NCBI RefSeq assembly: GCF_032854445.1
Contig: NC_088300.1
Coordinates: 66,252,984-66,316,983 of the forward strand
Source of the DNA: Liolophura sinensis
Lineage: Eukaryota > Mollusca > Polyplacophora > Chitonida > Chitonidae
Length of the DNA: 64,000 bases
Direction of reading: 5' to 3'
The notes under the pieces were generated by a model that saw only the letters and a list, made by a program, of their open reading frames with translations, had not been told where the DNA came from and did no database searches. Shown one piece after another: positions 1 through 12,648 of this stretch; position 1 is the stretch's first letter; every line of letters begins with the position of its first letter. The position numbers and the translations under genes were made by a program.

Positions 1-1633
1 CTTTTTGGAGCGGGGTGCTCGTTGTAGTGGTCATTACCACGACCAGAGTCGGCAAGCGTCCATCAAAAGTCTCATCAGCCTGCATAATAGCACAAACTAC
101 AAACCGCTGATAAATGGTAGCTCGTCCGACCTGACCGACGTGGTCGGGCGCGAAATGACAAAGGCAGAGCCACCATTATCTGGCGTTGTCCTAGCCCTCT
201 ACACTGATGAATTTCTCGGATGGCCAATTTCAGCCACAATAAATCTTCGAAGAAGGCCACTATCTTGGAATCCCAGAATAAATGGTTCTCGGACGTAACA
301 GAGCAGAAAAGCGGACGTCCCTATGCCATTGTGAGTGCCAAATTCCCTCTTGCACACACAGTCTCCTCTTGTTTTAAATATGGTAACTGGGTTAAACAGA
401 AATTCCAGTGAAAAAAAAGCTCCCCTGAGATATTTCAGAAATGTCCTAAAACTACAGCCGATAATCTGCTAAAGTTCTCTTTTCTGTCTGAAGCGATAGC
501 TCAGAGAAACTTTTCCAAATAGCTGATTGTTATCACATCTTGCTAGACCAGGTTAATCTGACAGACAAACAGCAAAACATGAAATAAAGTGGTTAATCTC
601 TCGTCTCGCCTAATATAAGTCGCCGTTATTTATTTAAACGCGCAAACTGTGAAGTTTTGGGGCATGGAAGACCCTAACAACCTTAGCTTGCTTGCCTGTG
701 ATACTTTTTCGGGGAAACGCACTGTCCATGCATGGATGCAGGAAAATAATTACTCATTGAATAACAAAACTTGGAAATTGTTGGGTTATAAACCCGACAG
801 AATTTAACCTGGCATAAAAGAAAAATCAGACACGAAAAATGTTAAATTTACTATAGCAAAATATGCGAGAGAAATGGGTTACCATATGAGTGTGAGTATG
901 TGTGGAGATACACGGCATTATGTAATTATCAACAATATTTCCTTGGCCCTTCGGATCAATGTATTAAAATATAAATTATTAAAAAATGTAAGATTTTCGA
1001 ACAGTAAATATCCTGTTGTTTTAACGAACTGAACAAGAAATTATCCTCTCCATCACCGTAGTGGATTTGTAACCGTTTTACAGAAACCAGTATATCAAAT
1101 ATTTCAAAGAAATACATTAAACTCACGCTTACACTGCTAAAATAAAATATATTAATTATATATTCTATAATCATGATTCAATTGTAATATTTTGTGTAAT
1201 GTTTTTCTGCTTCTTATAATGTTTAGCGATATCGTTAATGCTCAGATTTTTCCTCATTGCGCGCGACTTAACATCACTTAAGATCACTAACATTTTTATA
1301 TTCTCTGTTGAACATTTAAATTAAAACATATATATTGGTGAATTGTGATCAGTATACCGTTATCCGAGAATAATTCATGCTGATATCCACATGTCAGTGT
1401 AGGATCTAATAACGATAACCTAAATTAACTACATTTTAAAATTGTCCCAGTATGGCATGAATGAAATACAGCACGACTAATTTCGGAACAAAATGTTGGA
1501 CAATACATTTACGAAGACATCTAATAGACTTTTACGAAGAACATAAGCCTTTTAAATATTTCAACAAACAAAACACCTGTGATCAAGAAATTATGAAAAT
1601 CAGCGCATAGGAGAAGCCGGCGTGAAAACTTAC
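1..1633. other. non-coding stretch, no recognised gene
   Basis: I recognise no gene here. The first 420 bases are less AT-rich than the rest and open in overlapping frames on both strands (for example a 97-codon frame at 5-298), but none of the translations resembles a known family and no consistent splice signals flank them. From about 420 the sequence is AT-rich and lacks coding character. If the candidate minus-strand exon at 1634-1678 is real, this stretch is its first intron and further exons would lie off the left edge. Confidence 0.5.
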
Positions 1634-1678
1634 CGCTGAGCTCTGAGGTATACAGGCAGGAAGCTCGACGTCCGCCAT
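1634..1678 (-). CDS. candidate first coding exon of a leftward gene
   Basis: On the minus strand an ATG in a TAATGGCGG context opens 15 codons (M-A-D-V-E-L-P-A-C-I-P-Q-S-S-A). They end exactly at a strong donor (GCG followed by GTAAGT), in phase 0. The surrounding 1.60-1.99 kb is richer in GC and CpG than its neighbours, as expected of a promoter and first exon. No later exon could be identified between here and the left edge, so the gene product is unknown. A chance ATG-to-donor arrangement cannot be excluded. Confidence 0.3.
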
Positions 1679-4453
1679 TACGTAATCTCTATCCAAAGTT
1701 CCGGCCGCTCTAGGAGCAGATTTGGAAGCAATGATAAACTCGTCATCGTCACGCCATTCAGTCCGGATAATAAATTCTTGATATTACTAAACGCACAGGA
1801 AGCGATATCTGCGTGTTTAGACGGAAGATTGACTGATGACAGTTTTTTTCCTCTGTTGATATTGTATCCCTCATCATTTGTCATTATGTTTTATTCAGAA
1901 GAAGGCCACCGTTCGTGTTGTAGTTGTCGTAGGGATTTTGACAGTTTCTCTCGTGAGCGTTCATCATCCCTAAGCTAAGCCCATATCCAGCGTCTGCTCT
2001 TGTTAGTTTGTGTGTTTTTTTTACCCTCAACTCGGCACACAGTGAGAAAATACGCACTTCAGACAATTGATTGATAAAGGACAAATTTATGGTTTCCGAA
2101 CTCTTTATAAACATCATCACTTATGTGATCAATGTTAATTATGTATAGTTTTACGACAAATGAAATGCCCATGATGGTACAGTTTTTGATGAAATGTTAT
2201 CTACAACACTTGCCCTTGATAAACTGGCAGAGCTAGGTTATCCCGTGGCCCACAATAGCAGAGAGTGCGTTGTAAGGGAGATAACCCATGCTAAACCAAT
2301 TTGTATAATATTCAGTTATGGTAAATATATCAATTCAACCAAAAACGCTAGCATTTTCAGAATATTGGAGAAAGGGAATCACATTTAAAAAGCCGACTAT
2401 AGATACTAAGTTTTGAATCAATGTTTTTAAAGTCATTCCATGCGATTTTTAAAATATAATAAATATCAACACATTCTTCATTTTATTCGTTTAATATACA
2501 ACTATGTCATGTACACGTCTGGTAGCTAAAACGACCAGATTTTTTGAACATCTTTAAAATAAACTTTACCCTGTAACAGATAACACTTTACAGGTCGTAA
2601 CTCACTTAAGCATATTTGCCCTGACTATTACCAGATGCATTTATGTGTTTTCAATCCAGAAGAGTTCTCTACTGGGCGCAATCGGGCGGATCTTGGGGCC
2701 TGGCTCGGAAATAACTGCGATGCTTTATGGTGATCATAAATATCCAAATGGTTAGGAAAAAGGAGATTTTCATTGGCGGAAACACACTTGCCGGGACAGA
2801 AAAAACAGCTTGAAATGTGTGAAATTGTGAGGAAAAAGCGGAAAATGCTGTGAAACACGAACATTGTTAATGAACTCTAGTACAGAGTCTATGCGTAAAT
2901 CATAGTGGGCTATGGCCTAGCCTTTCCCCAGAGGTCCACAATGTTTTCTTTCACTGCCTGAACTGGTGAACCTTCACGACAACAACTCATTGCCAGCCTC
3001 ACCTGGGAACCCAAAAACACTGTTTCTATCTGTTTAAATCAAAACGCTTAATTTTGAGTCACAACCCCCTTGGGACTGCCATGTTAATTTGCGGGCTGTT
3101 TCTTACGAGCAATTCCGACCCTGGAGAATTACTGTTCAAAACTGATTTCGGACCGTCCACAACGCATGTTCCTTCACGTAATTTACCAGACTTTCAGCCA
3201 CGATCCAATGAACATCGCGTTAAATACCGTTATTTATGTGTACCATGCATGATGATTGTCTAGAGAACCACACACAATCGAAGAAAAAAAAAAAACACAC
3301 CGTCTGATTTAAGTCGGTTATGGAATGATATTACCTGATAAAAACCAACAAGATTTGGTTTCTATAGTTACATGTACAAGCCTTTGTCTTGTCATAAAGG
3401 CAAACTTGTGAATATAAATTGCCTGGGTATATGGATTTTTGTATGTATTTATTTGAGTTGTGGTTAACGCCGCATTGGAGACATTTCCCAAAATACGAGA
3501 CAGGGGTCACGTGCATGAGTAGTTTAAACCATGAGGGACTCCACAGCGTCTCAGGGCGAAATCTCTTGAACATGATGGCCAAAACAGCGATCTCAGAAAA
3601 TGACAGCCCTCGTTTGTTCTGTTCTACCTTGGAACTTAAGGTGAAATACGTGTATTACTCTGGGTGCACATTTTCCAGATGCTAAATTTTTAATATCGAA
3701 AACTCCTATAGCTACATTACTGTAAAAGATTCTGTCATAATTCAAAGCACAAGAACTTTTTTCCTGGTAAAGTTACACAAATGCGGTTAGAATGTGTTTG
3801 TGGATTTTTATTAGAGAGACAAACAATATCTCTTCGCCTGACCCTCCTCAAACCATTAAAACGCTGTTTATCATCAAAGCGCGAAGCAAATCACTCTGAT
3901 ATCATTTCAGCCAATAAAAAGGGAATGTTTTTAGTGAGTGGGTAATCATGAGCAAAGACAAAGGACTGGTGTGAGAGTAGGACAAAAATTGAAGGAAAAC
4001 AGACCACTGTTTTGTCAGATTCTCGCCGTATAAAACGCACGTGATTATTCCCGCCGTTGGCAGTTGTTCTCGGATCTCTCTAGCATTTTTTGTCCCACAA
4101 CACTATCAATATGACCCCGTGACGCTTGCGCGCGTTTGTCATAAGGAAAAAAAGCAGAGACTATAGGCTTCAAGTGTTCTTCTTTGTCGTTCAGCGTCTT
4201 GCTCGGTTCTGGTTTTCATCCCACTCAACCTGTAACATGTGGTTACTCGATAAACTGTTTCCCAACACAGTTTAAACACTCCACACCAGCTTTTTGTTCA
4301 AACATGCATTTCGCCCAGCAATAAACGGACCATAAAAAGGAAAATGTAACAGTACACTGTGTGGAAGAGAGTCTGTTTTTGTAGAAAGACTCTCCAGTAG
4401 CATATGGCTCGTGCACTAGCTCCCCCTGTAGGGTGCGCGTGCAGTGCAGCCTC
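1679..4453. other. non-coding stretch, possible promoter-proximal DNA
   Basis: No gene is recognised. If the exon at 1634-1678 is real, the first few hundred bases are upstream of a leftward gene. Patches at about 2.65-2.75 kb, 3.5-3.6 kb and 3.8-4.4 kb have more CpG than the AT-rich sequence between them. None yields a convincing open frame with splice sites. Confidence 0.45.
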
Positions 4454-4472
4454 TGACCTTGACCTCTGACCT
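4454..4472 (-). promoter_or_regulatory. cluster of three nuclear-receptor half-sites
   Basis: Three identical TGACCT half-sites lie at 4454-4459, 4460-4465 and 4467-4472. Read on the minus strand they are AGGTCA half-sites, the outer pair spaced by one base (DR1) and the inner pair abutting (DR0). DR1 is the preferred element of HNF4, RXR and COUP-TF type receptors, and the TCAAGGTCA context also suits ERR/FTZ-F1-type monomers. The site lies in a GC-richer patch within AT-rich DNA. Binding is inferred from motif match only. Confidence 0.45.
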
Positions 4473-7014
4473 TTTCCCGTATAGGGATCGGTATCTAAAG
4501 GTTTACCTCAACACGACGGACCTGAGTCAAAGTGGCCGTAAGAACAGATGGGGAATCTGTCCGCAGTTTAAAGCACAATATGCCGCAGACTAAATGAACT
4601 GCTGCTGAAAACGCAAGGGACTTGCGTTTGTTTATCGCACATCTCATTATTAAATAACCTTCGTTCAATTCTTCAACATTGTTGTAAAATTAAGCGAAGT
4701 ATGTGTTGCGATGAAGCTGGAAACTAATCCGTCAAAGCTTTTAGAAGGATCTGTATTTTTTCTTGACCATGTAATAATTATTACATAGGCAGATTTCGTG
4801 TCTGTGTAGCTTATAACATGACAAAGACGTTGGATACCTACAGATATCTGTCTACATGGCAGTCTCTACACCTAGCAGAAAATCAGTCCAATTTATTAAA
4901 TGATACTTCCCACTCAGCCTATATAAAGGGTAATTAGAGTTATTAACTGTTTGTACACGTTGATAAAGTACTATAGCTATAATACATGGAGGATACTGCA
5001 CACTGATGAATGAACAAACAGTCAAAATGAAGTCCAAAATTTCAATTCACTTTAAAATTCTTATGACAAGGTAAAAAAATTGTTGACAACGTAAATCCTG
5101 GGTATGTTATTGTGAACCGAATTTCAGTTAAATGACGGACAGGAAAATGCAAGTGTAATCACTGAAATTTTGACTTAAGTCTAAGATTGCTTTCTGGTAT
5201 CTGGGTCATAAATGTTCTTTACGGGAAATTATCATTATTTTATTTACTTTTCACAAAATTAAAAATATAACATTTTGTTTTTTATTTATAACAGCACTTT
5301 TATCTGATTAACATATGATAATGACAGGGCAAAAGGTCTATTCTTATCCATGTGATAAAAGTGTGTTGGCAACATGCAAGGTGATAGCAAAGGGTCATAG
5401 CAAGAGCGTGATAACAAAAGTTTGATAGAAAAAGTGTGAAAATAAACCCGTTAAATCAAATTTGATATACCGACAGCACATTGGGAAATTTTTACACTAT
5501 ACAAGAAGGAAATTCCAATATTTCAGCTTTATTAACATGAAATAAAAATTCATAAAACTATGCATATCATAATACACAACGTTATGTGTACATCTACGTT
5601 CAGAAACTGCTTAGACACTCAATCCAAAGTTTATCAGAGGCCAAAACAGATACTAAAAGCCTGCTGTGATTTGTTTAAACGAAATTTTCTTACGTTGTAT
5701 TTTCATTTTACCGCTTTCAAGTGTTTTCATGATTAAAAGAAGGAAGACGTGTGATTCATTTATCGCCGGTTTGAACCGGTTTGTCCGATAACCTGGTCGT
5801 AAATGAGCAAGTTCCTTCTTTAAACGTGTTGAGTAAGGACACGCAATGGGCTGCGTAGCCCAGAATAAGCACTCCACCAACCATCTGCTTGAAATTCCAA
5901 ACACACTCGAGACGATTGCCCGCGCGGCTAACCAGACCTAATGAGAGTTTTCTCAAAACTTTCTCTCTTAATTTTCAAACATCCCATAAAAGTTCTATTT
6001 CGATTAGATGCGGGGAAATCAAGTGTCTCTGTTTAATTGTCAGAGATTGAGGGGCATTATGAAACTCGGAAATCGTAACTACAATGAGGAAATGTACTTT
6101 CGAGTGACATCGGAAATAGTCGGCCATTTGATTGGCGGATTGACATACGATCTTTAAAGATCGGAAACTGGTATCCTTCTGACGTCACGCAAATATTGCT
6201 GAATCCAAGAAACCTGGCTCTAAATGTTGCACAATCAGGAATTTCCCTGCCAAAGTCTGCGCACGATTCGCAATCACTGGTGAAAATTCGAAAAAGAAAG
6301 GAAGGCCCTTAAAGATAAGAGCGGCAAGAATTACAGGTCTAAGTGGAAGCTGACCAGAGTAATCACCGCTTTCCGTTACATCGTCTCCCGCCCATCTTAT
6401 AACTGACGCCATTACCGACTCTCAGCCTCCGATGTCAGCATTCTTCATTATACTAAGCAAGCTTACTTTCATCTACTCAAGCGTCATTAAGCACTCCATC
6501 TATGCGGGAAAATTCGCATATACAGACCGAATACAAACAGCGAATAGCGTCTCCCAAAAGACCGAGGGAAAATCTGAAGAAATGTCAGCGTCTGTTAAAG
6601 TCGAGGAAAACATTCAACTTTTAAACACAACTTTTGTGATCTGAGAGGCGCATTTTTTTACGATTTAATAACTTCTGTTTTCACAAGAGGGCACCCTCTC
6701 TGACAGTCTAATGGCGCATTGGTAAAGCTTCTTTTGTTTGACCCAAGAAGGATTTTTGAAAGGTTTCGTGAATTGTACAGAAAAACGTCCATAAGAGTAG
6801 AGGAATATAGCGACTGCTGGGGGAGTGGGGAGGGTAAGGCAAGCAATGATCCGAACAGAATATTCTACGAGCTTAAAAGTCATCGATCAACTTTTTTTCT
6901 TTCAAGATTCAGGAAAAAGGTTTTGCCATTTTCTCCATTCCTCCTGAGATGGCTTGATTGAGATGTCAAACTTCCTAAGACGACCGGAAGCGCAGGGCGG
7001 ATCGTGACATGAAA
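4473..7014. other. non-coding stretch, no recognised gene
   Basis: Mostly AT-rich intergenic sequence with a less AT-rich patch at about 5.75-6.7 kb. Short frames occur on both strands around 5.65-6.95 kb, but they overlap one another in opposite directions and show no family resemblance. I see no repeats longer than short homopolymer runs. Confidence 0.45.
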
Positions 7015-7042
7015 CACGTGACCTCCATGCAATGCCCACGTG
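7015..7042. promoter_or_regulatory. paired CACGTGAC E-boxes
   Basis: CACGTGAC occurs at 7015-7022 and again at 7037-7044, in the same orientation and two helical turns apart (22 bp start to start). CACGTG is the core of USF, MITF/TFE and Myc-type bHLH sites, and the GAC extension is the form preferred by TFE/MITF (CLEAR-like). A short protein-like frame begins 80 bp downstream at 7121, but there is not enough to call a gene. Function is inferred. Confidence 0.35.
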
Positions 7043-10000
7043 ACACCCAAGTATTTCAGTGGCGCTTTCAGGTAGGCATGGTAAGCCGAGGTATGACGTC
7101 CTCGGGGAACTGTTTTTCATTATGGATGTGACAGCACAAGAAGTAAAATCTGAAGATATGAAGATGGTGGCTCTAAGTGATTTGCACCCCGAATTTTCAT
7201 CAGCTAGGACAGAAAGCTGAAGTGACGTGAAGCCGGTCCCCGAGGGGTAGTAGAGCTAGGGCCCGTGGGAGGGGAAATCGGGGATAGACTTGACAGGACA
7301 TTACATCCGGTACCAAATATACACACGGTTCCATCTCTACAGCACACAACCTGCTTCTCTTATGTGACGCGCATTGGCCACAGCCTCCACGATCCTGACA
7401 TGATCAGCGAGCAGTAAACTAAACTAAATCTTCTCATGTTGATGCTTCAAGGTGACAATGAGCTGTCAGTCAAATGACCCAACAAAGGCTTTCACCTCCG
7501 AAGAGGCGAGAACATTAAAACTTTCTTGTCGTGTTTTGTGTAATCTCCATGATTTCACTCAGCTTTCTGATTGATATTAAATCCTCTTTCAGTGACAACT
7601 GACGTATATGTTTTTTTTTTCTCTCTTTTTTTTATAACCGGCATTCGAACTTGGGTATCTTACAAAATCCCAGCACGACACCAGTTGAGAATTGCGCAAA
7701 CAACTTGTAAAGACAAGAATGGAGAAACTGACGAGTTAATTACAATATAAATCATTCAAATACAGCCAGCTTTAGGCCTTTGAACATCTATACTGATACC
7801 TTTGTAATCAAAGGATCTGTGGGATTTTCAAACATTTAAAGGTCAATAAAAAGGTTTCAATTTTTTAAATCTGCCTGTTAATTGAAATCATGTCCTATAT
7901 TCGCATATACTTACAGGTGTAAAACCCCAGTGAATATTAACTTAACTGTTCAAGCGAACCACATTTTAAAACTTATGCTCTGTTTTAACTAGCCACTTTC
8001 TGGAAATATTTCTGCCTGATTCCGTTCAAACTATATGAAACATTGTATTTAACGGCATTTTCATTATTTTGGACAGATTCCGCTCACATGAAAGCTACAT
8101 GAAATGATGTATACTTTGCGTGCACGCATTGCTTTTTTCACGTTTTGTATAAATCCGTTCAAGCCATACATACAATGTTGAGTTTTAAACTGGTACGTTG
8201 TTCCATATACCTTCTGCCTTCATTCCATTGGCGTCACATAAAATACGATGTTAATTTACTTTAAATGTTGTCTTTTATTGTGCTGCTTTGTTTGTTACTT
8301 TTGCCTAATAATGCTCACGCTACATTTGCTAAAGATGCTTAAGGCTACAAATTGAATTAAGCATGAGCAGACAGAATAGAACCTAGAGTGAGGTAACAGT
8401 TCAAGTGTCCATGCTTCGCCTGTATAGATGGCTTGGCGCCACGATAGTTTCCACATTAACTTCCGTTTCTTCAATAATTTTCAGTTATTGTTTTATCCGT
8501 GCCTTCCGCATCAGTTCTATGTCTATCAGATCAAAGTTGGTAGTTACCACAGTCATAAAACCTAGATAGATTCATACTTGTACAATAACTGTACAAACTG
8601 GATGCTTTTGACGTTCTTGCTGGTCGTCGAAACCATACCAATCTTTCATTCTCTTCCAGAATTCTCGTACCTAAAATTGATCTACTTTCACTTTCCTTAT
8701 TTATATTTCATTATGTAGCACAAACAGAAACATGCCTACGTAACAGACGAGTGGTGGACGCAACGTTTTGCAAAAGTCTCATTGAGTTCCAAACTTACCA
8801 ATATATTCGAAACGGCCTGTTTGTAACTGGAAGTTAATAGCTGCGAATATACCTCCCTGTCAAGTGAAGCGGAGTAGTACCAAGGACAAGAATAACAAGA
8901 ATACAAAAAAAATGTTTTAAAAATATATCAAAACCTCATGAACCTTATTGTAGGGGCTTTAATAAGAGCATCTTCAATTGATCAAACGATGCAAGTGTAC
9001 ATTTTTTTTTCTTTCGCAATACTGATTCTTTATGATTTAACGTTGGAAATCCTGGGTTGTGATAGGAAAACGGCACGTGTTAAAATCTGCAGCAAGCTCT
9101 CGTGATCTTAACCTATTTGTTCAGAATGGCTGTGCCTTTTTCTAGGAGACTGGTCGTGGGTTATTCGTCGAGCTGGGGTCTCTGGCGCGCTGTTGTGATT
9201 CTTCCCCGCCCCAAACCTTGTTAACGAGACGCAGGGAATTACCGGCTGTCGGACGGACTGACGAAACCCATGTATCACCCCCGTCCCGCCCTACCCAGCT
9301 CAGTGATTTGTCATAGTCCTCATTAGATTTAATAACAACTCCTGCAAGTTTTATGTTGCTTTTTCGATCTGCGTGTCATTATGGAGACGTCTTGTTACCC
9401 GTTGACACGGCCTTGTGTCATTTTCTTTTTCCCTGAACGTAATATACGACAAAATTCCCTCAGACGGAGTTCAAACGTCTGGACGTCCGAAGTGAGTGAC
9501 CACGTCGACCTCCCATTAGCCCCGTGATGGTTCGCGCTTTGATAGATCATTATACCTTATCCTAGGTATTTGTAATTTTACGACCCTAAAATAGAGCATG
9601 ATTTTCACATTTTTATAAAAGAGAGTTTGCTGCATGTTCTAAAACTGAAAAGGGTAAAGGCTGAAGGTGGAATTGAACCTTTAATCTGCTTCTTTTCAAT
9701 GTTTTGCCTGTCATTTAGTGACATACACTTCCAGCCCTATCATGGATATGCTGCAATGGTCATGAATGGTGAGACTTTCTAAGGAGGTCTGTGTCATTCA
9801 TTTGGTCTATATTGTATTCGTACTTTTACCCAGTTTATGTTATAAAGATCGAATTAAAGATAAATACATTACAAAACTTCCGTTGTTCTTGAATTGCAAA
9901 TTCTAGAAACTAGTGATAAGCATTTAAGCCCAGTTGGTTTTGCACAATTGACCTCGGAGGCAGGTACCAACTCGCCATAGCGTATATAGACTTAAACCAT

Positions 10001-12459
10001 TCCATGAAGATTCCTGTCAATGTCTCTGTTCCAAGGCAAGTATCATTGCAAGGTGCTTTTAATGACAAAGAGCGGTGCATATGCCAGTAACTTATACAGA
10101 ACATATAGTCCTTGCTATTTATCTCGTCCACAATCGTCTAAGTATACAGCAGCAGCGATCACTGAAATTGTGACCACATGGCTCACATATACAGCTGCCC
10201 GACATGTTTCAAACAAAATATATAAATAACTGAAAGAGTATGTTTTAAGTTGAAGTAAATGAAAAAGGCCATGCTTCAGAGACAAAAATGTCTGTTGAGG
10301 AACAGAGCCTCTGCTACATTCCCGATTCACCCCACAAGTTTGTTGTCCACCGTTCGATAAATGTCCAACACAGCTAAATTATGATATATATTTAATAGAC
10401 TTCCTTCATATTTTCAATTTTGTTCTACAAGACCAAACATTCTGCAGCGTCATTTGTGACGTCATGATTGGCCGACATTTCAACACAGGCGTGCATATTA
10501 TTGGCATGTACTAATGAAGTCATACGTCGGACCTGTGCCCTATGTCATTCAAAATAAATAAATAAGGAAACTCGTTGTAGAACAGACGTTCTGACGATCA
10601 GACATGCATCATGTCTTGCTACATTATAATGTAATACTTTAGAATTCTTGTCCAAACATCTAAAACCTTGATTTTGCTCATTACAAAGCCCCACCCCCAC
10701 CAAAATCCCACCTCCCATTCCACGCTGCATATGCCTACAATGTGTTCTAAGATGCCTTGTCACATGTGAGAGCTCAAAGCAAACACAGAATTCGGAATAT
10801 TCTTTTAAAGCCGCTTTCAGTAAAGCACGGCTCAAATAAGATACTCTGGAGGGGGAAGTCGGCCAATTTAAGGCCCCACATGACGCTGATAAAAATCCCT
10901 TATGGCATTGATGAATGGTGCTATTCTCGCTATCTATTGATAATTACACGACACGCAAACAGAAACCGGTGAAGTGATTTTAGCCCTCGTTTGTCGAAAC
11001 ACTCTCAAATTACATATTTCTACAAATCTCTCTCAGCCTGCCTGTCAATGGCGCTGACAGATTATCGCGAATCGATCAAAATTCCCGGTTTCAATTTCGT
11101 CGAAGGTGTCAAAATCGCCAATTAATTACGGATTCAGTCCCACTTTCTGGGCCAGCTTTTCTAACTTTTCCCTTTCATCCAGCCAGACGCGTTGTGAATT
11201 AACTCCAAATAATTAGATCAACCCTGCCTGGCCAATATTTTCCTTGTTAGTACAGAGGGACAAACGAAGACTGCAACACTGGTGGTGAAGAATGTTGAAG
11301 TGTCGTTATCCCAGCTTTTACCTCACCTTGGGCCCATAGACATTCACAAGTAACACTCCCATTTGGCCGTTACCCGGGGAAAGACTTCAGGTTAACGTAT
11401 AGGGTAATTGTAATATCAGCCGTGCATGTGGTAAAGGGGTTTGAAGCGGCTATTAGGCTACTAATTACATGTACAATGAGATGTGCAATACATAATACGA
11501 AAAAATCATATACACAACATTTTAACCATGGCACATTGGTTGTAGTTTAATTGTATATACTGAACACGTAGTAGGTGATTGTAAGGTGACGAAATATGTC
11601 GGAAACTGAAGCAAATACGTAAATCAAATAAACTGCTGGACCAAATGTATTCATGCATAGAAAAAGTATCCCGTATATATAAAGTTGAAAAACCATGTCG
11701 TTTTTGCCTTTTTAACCATATGTGCATGCGGTACCAATATCGTGACATGGCATCCCATGACCACGTATGAATTTCATATTAAAAGTTGGTTTATCAAGCG
11801 CATCAGACCTAAATTGCCACAGCCATTTTCTGTTTTCACCACTCGTCTGAAATAACTAAGGTTAATTATACGTTGTTATTTTCTTTTAACTATAGATTTA
11901 CTTATTCAAAATTGCTAAGCTTACCCAGGATTCCAGCTGCCTCCTCAATAAAATGTCTTAAATATAGTTATGATTTAGAGTTTTGCATTTTTCTCAACTT
12001 AAACGTTGGGAGTAAGGTATGCTTCTTTTGATAACCAATAACGAACAATTCTGTTGGTTGCACCAAGTTCCAAGATGATTGGGAGATTCAACGTCCGAAT
12101 CCAGACCCAGATGGATCCACTGCACCTTTGTATCCTGAGGTTTGGCAGTAAAGATTTATATTCAACCGTCATTCATCAAAACCTCCCCGAAAGGCAGTCC
12201 ATGACCAGACCTTGTAGATAAGCAAATACTTTCGCGCAGGAACCATTAGCCTTATAAGGGCTGCAAAGACCGAATTCAGACTTATGGCAAGAAATGTTAA
12301 TATTAAAATGATGCCCGCATATGCGTTAACTTCGACTTATTTCTTTTTAATGTGAAACTCTCATTCCTGACGTGTATTTAAGTGGCTCACCAGAAGTATC
12401 TATATTATTTCTATCCCTATTAATTTTCTTCACTATAAATCCATTGACCAATATCCACG
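7043..12459. other. gene-poor intergenic stretch
   Basis: No gene is recognised in 5.4 kb. The stretch is AT-rich with pyrimidine runs (about 7.61-7.63 kb and 9.00-9.01 kb). Less AT-rich islands lie at 7.2-7.5 kb, 9.13-9.53 kb and 11.04-11.25 kb. The last contains a TTAATTA homeodomain-type core in a patch that looks like a conserved non-coding element. Conservation was not tested. Confidence 0.4.
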
Positions 12460-12648
12460 TTTATTTATTTATTTATTTATTTGATTGTTGTTTTACGCCG
12501 TGACCATACACAGGCTGCTGGGAGACCTTTACGACCGATGAGGAAGCCAGTATGAGTTGCACTAGAACTCACAGCAACTGCATTGGTGAGATGTTTGGGG
12601 GTCAATGTGCAATGTTAATACGCTAACCACAAGGCCATGGAGGACCCC
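12460..12648 (-). repeat. tRNA-derived SINE, (AAAT)n-tailed family
   Basis: Read on the minus strand, the tRNA-like head (GTGGTTAGCGTATTAAC-type A box) lies at the high-coordinate end. It is followed by the family's CTGGCTTCCTC block and then the GGCGTAAAAC...CAATCAAATAAATA tail at 12460. The GTGGGTTTCCCC-to-TATAAGTG middle present in other copies is missing, so this is an internally deleted copy. Confidence 0.75.

Noticed and set aside
7121-7219. 32-codon frame starting MDVTAQEVKSEDMK
   Set aside because: Protein-like but too short, and no splice partner could be found. Kept only as context for the E-box finding.
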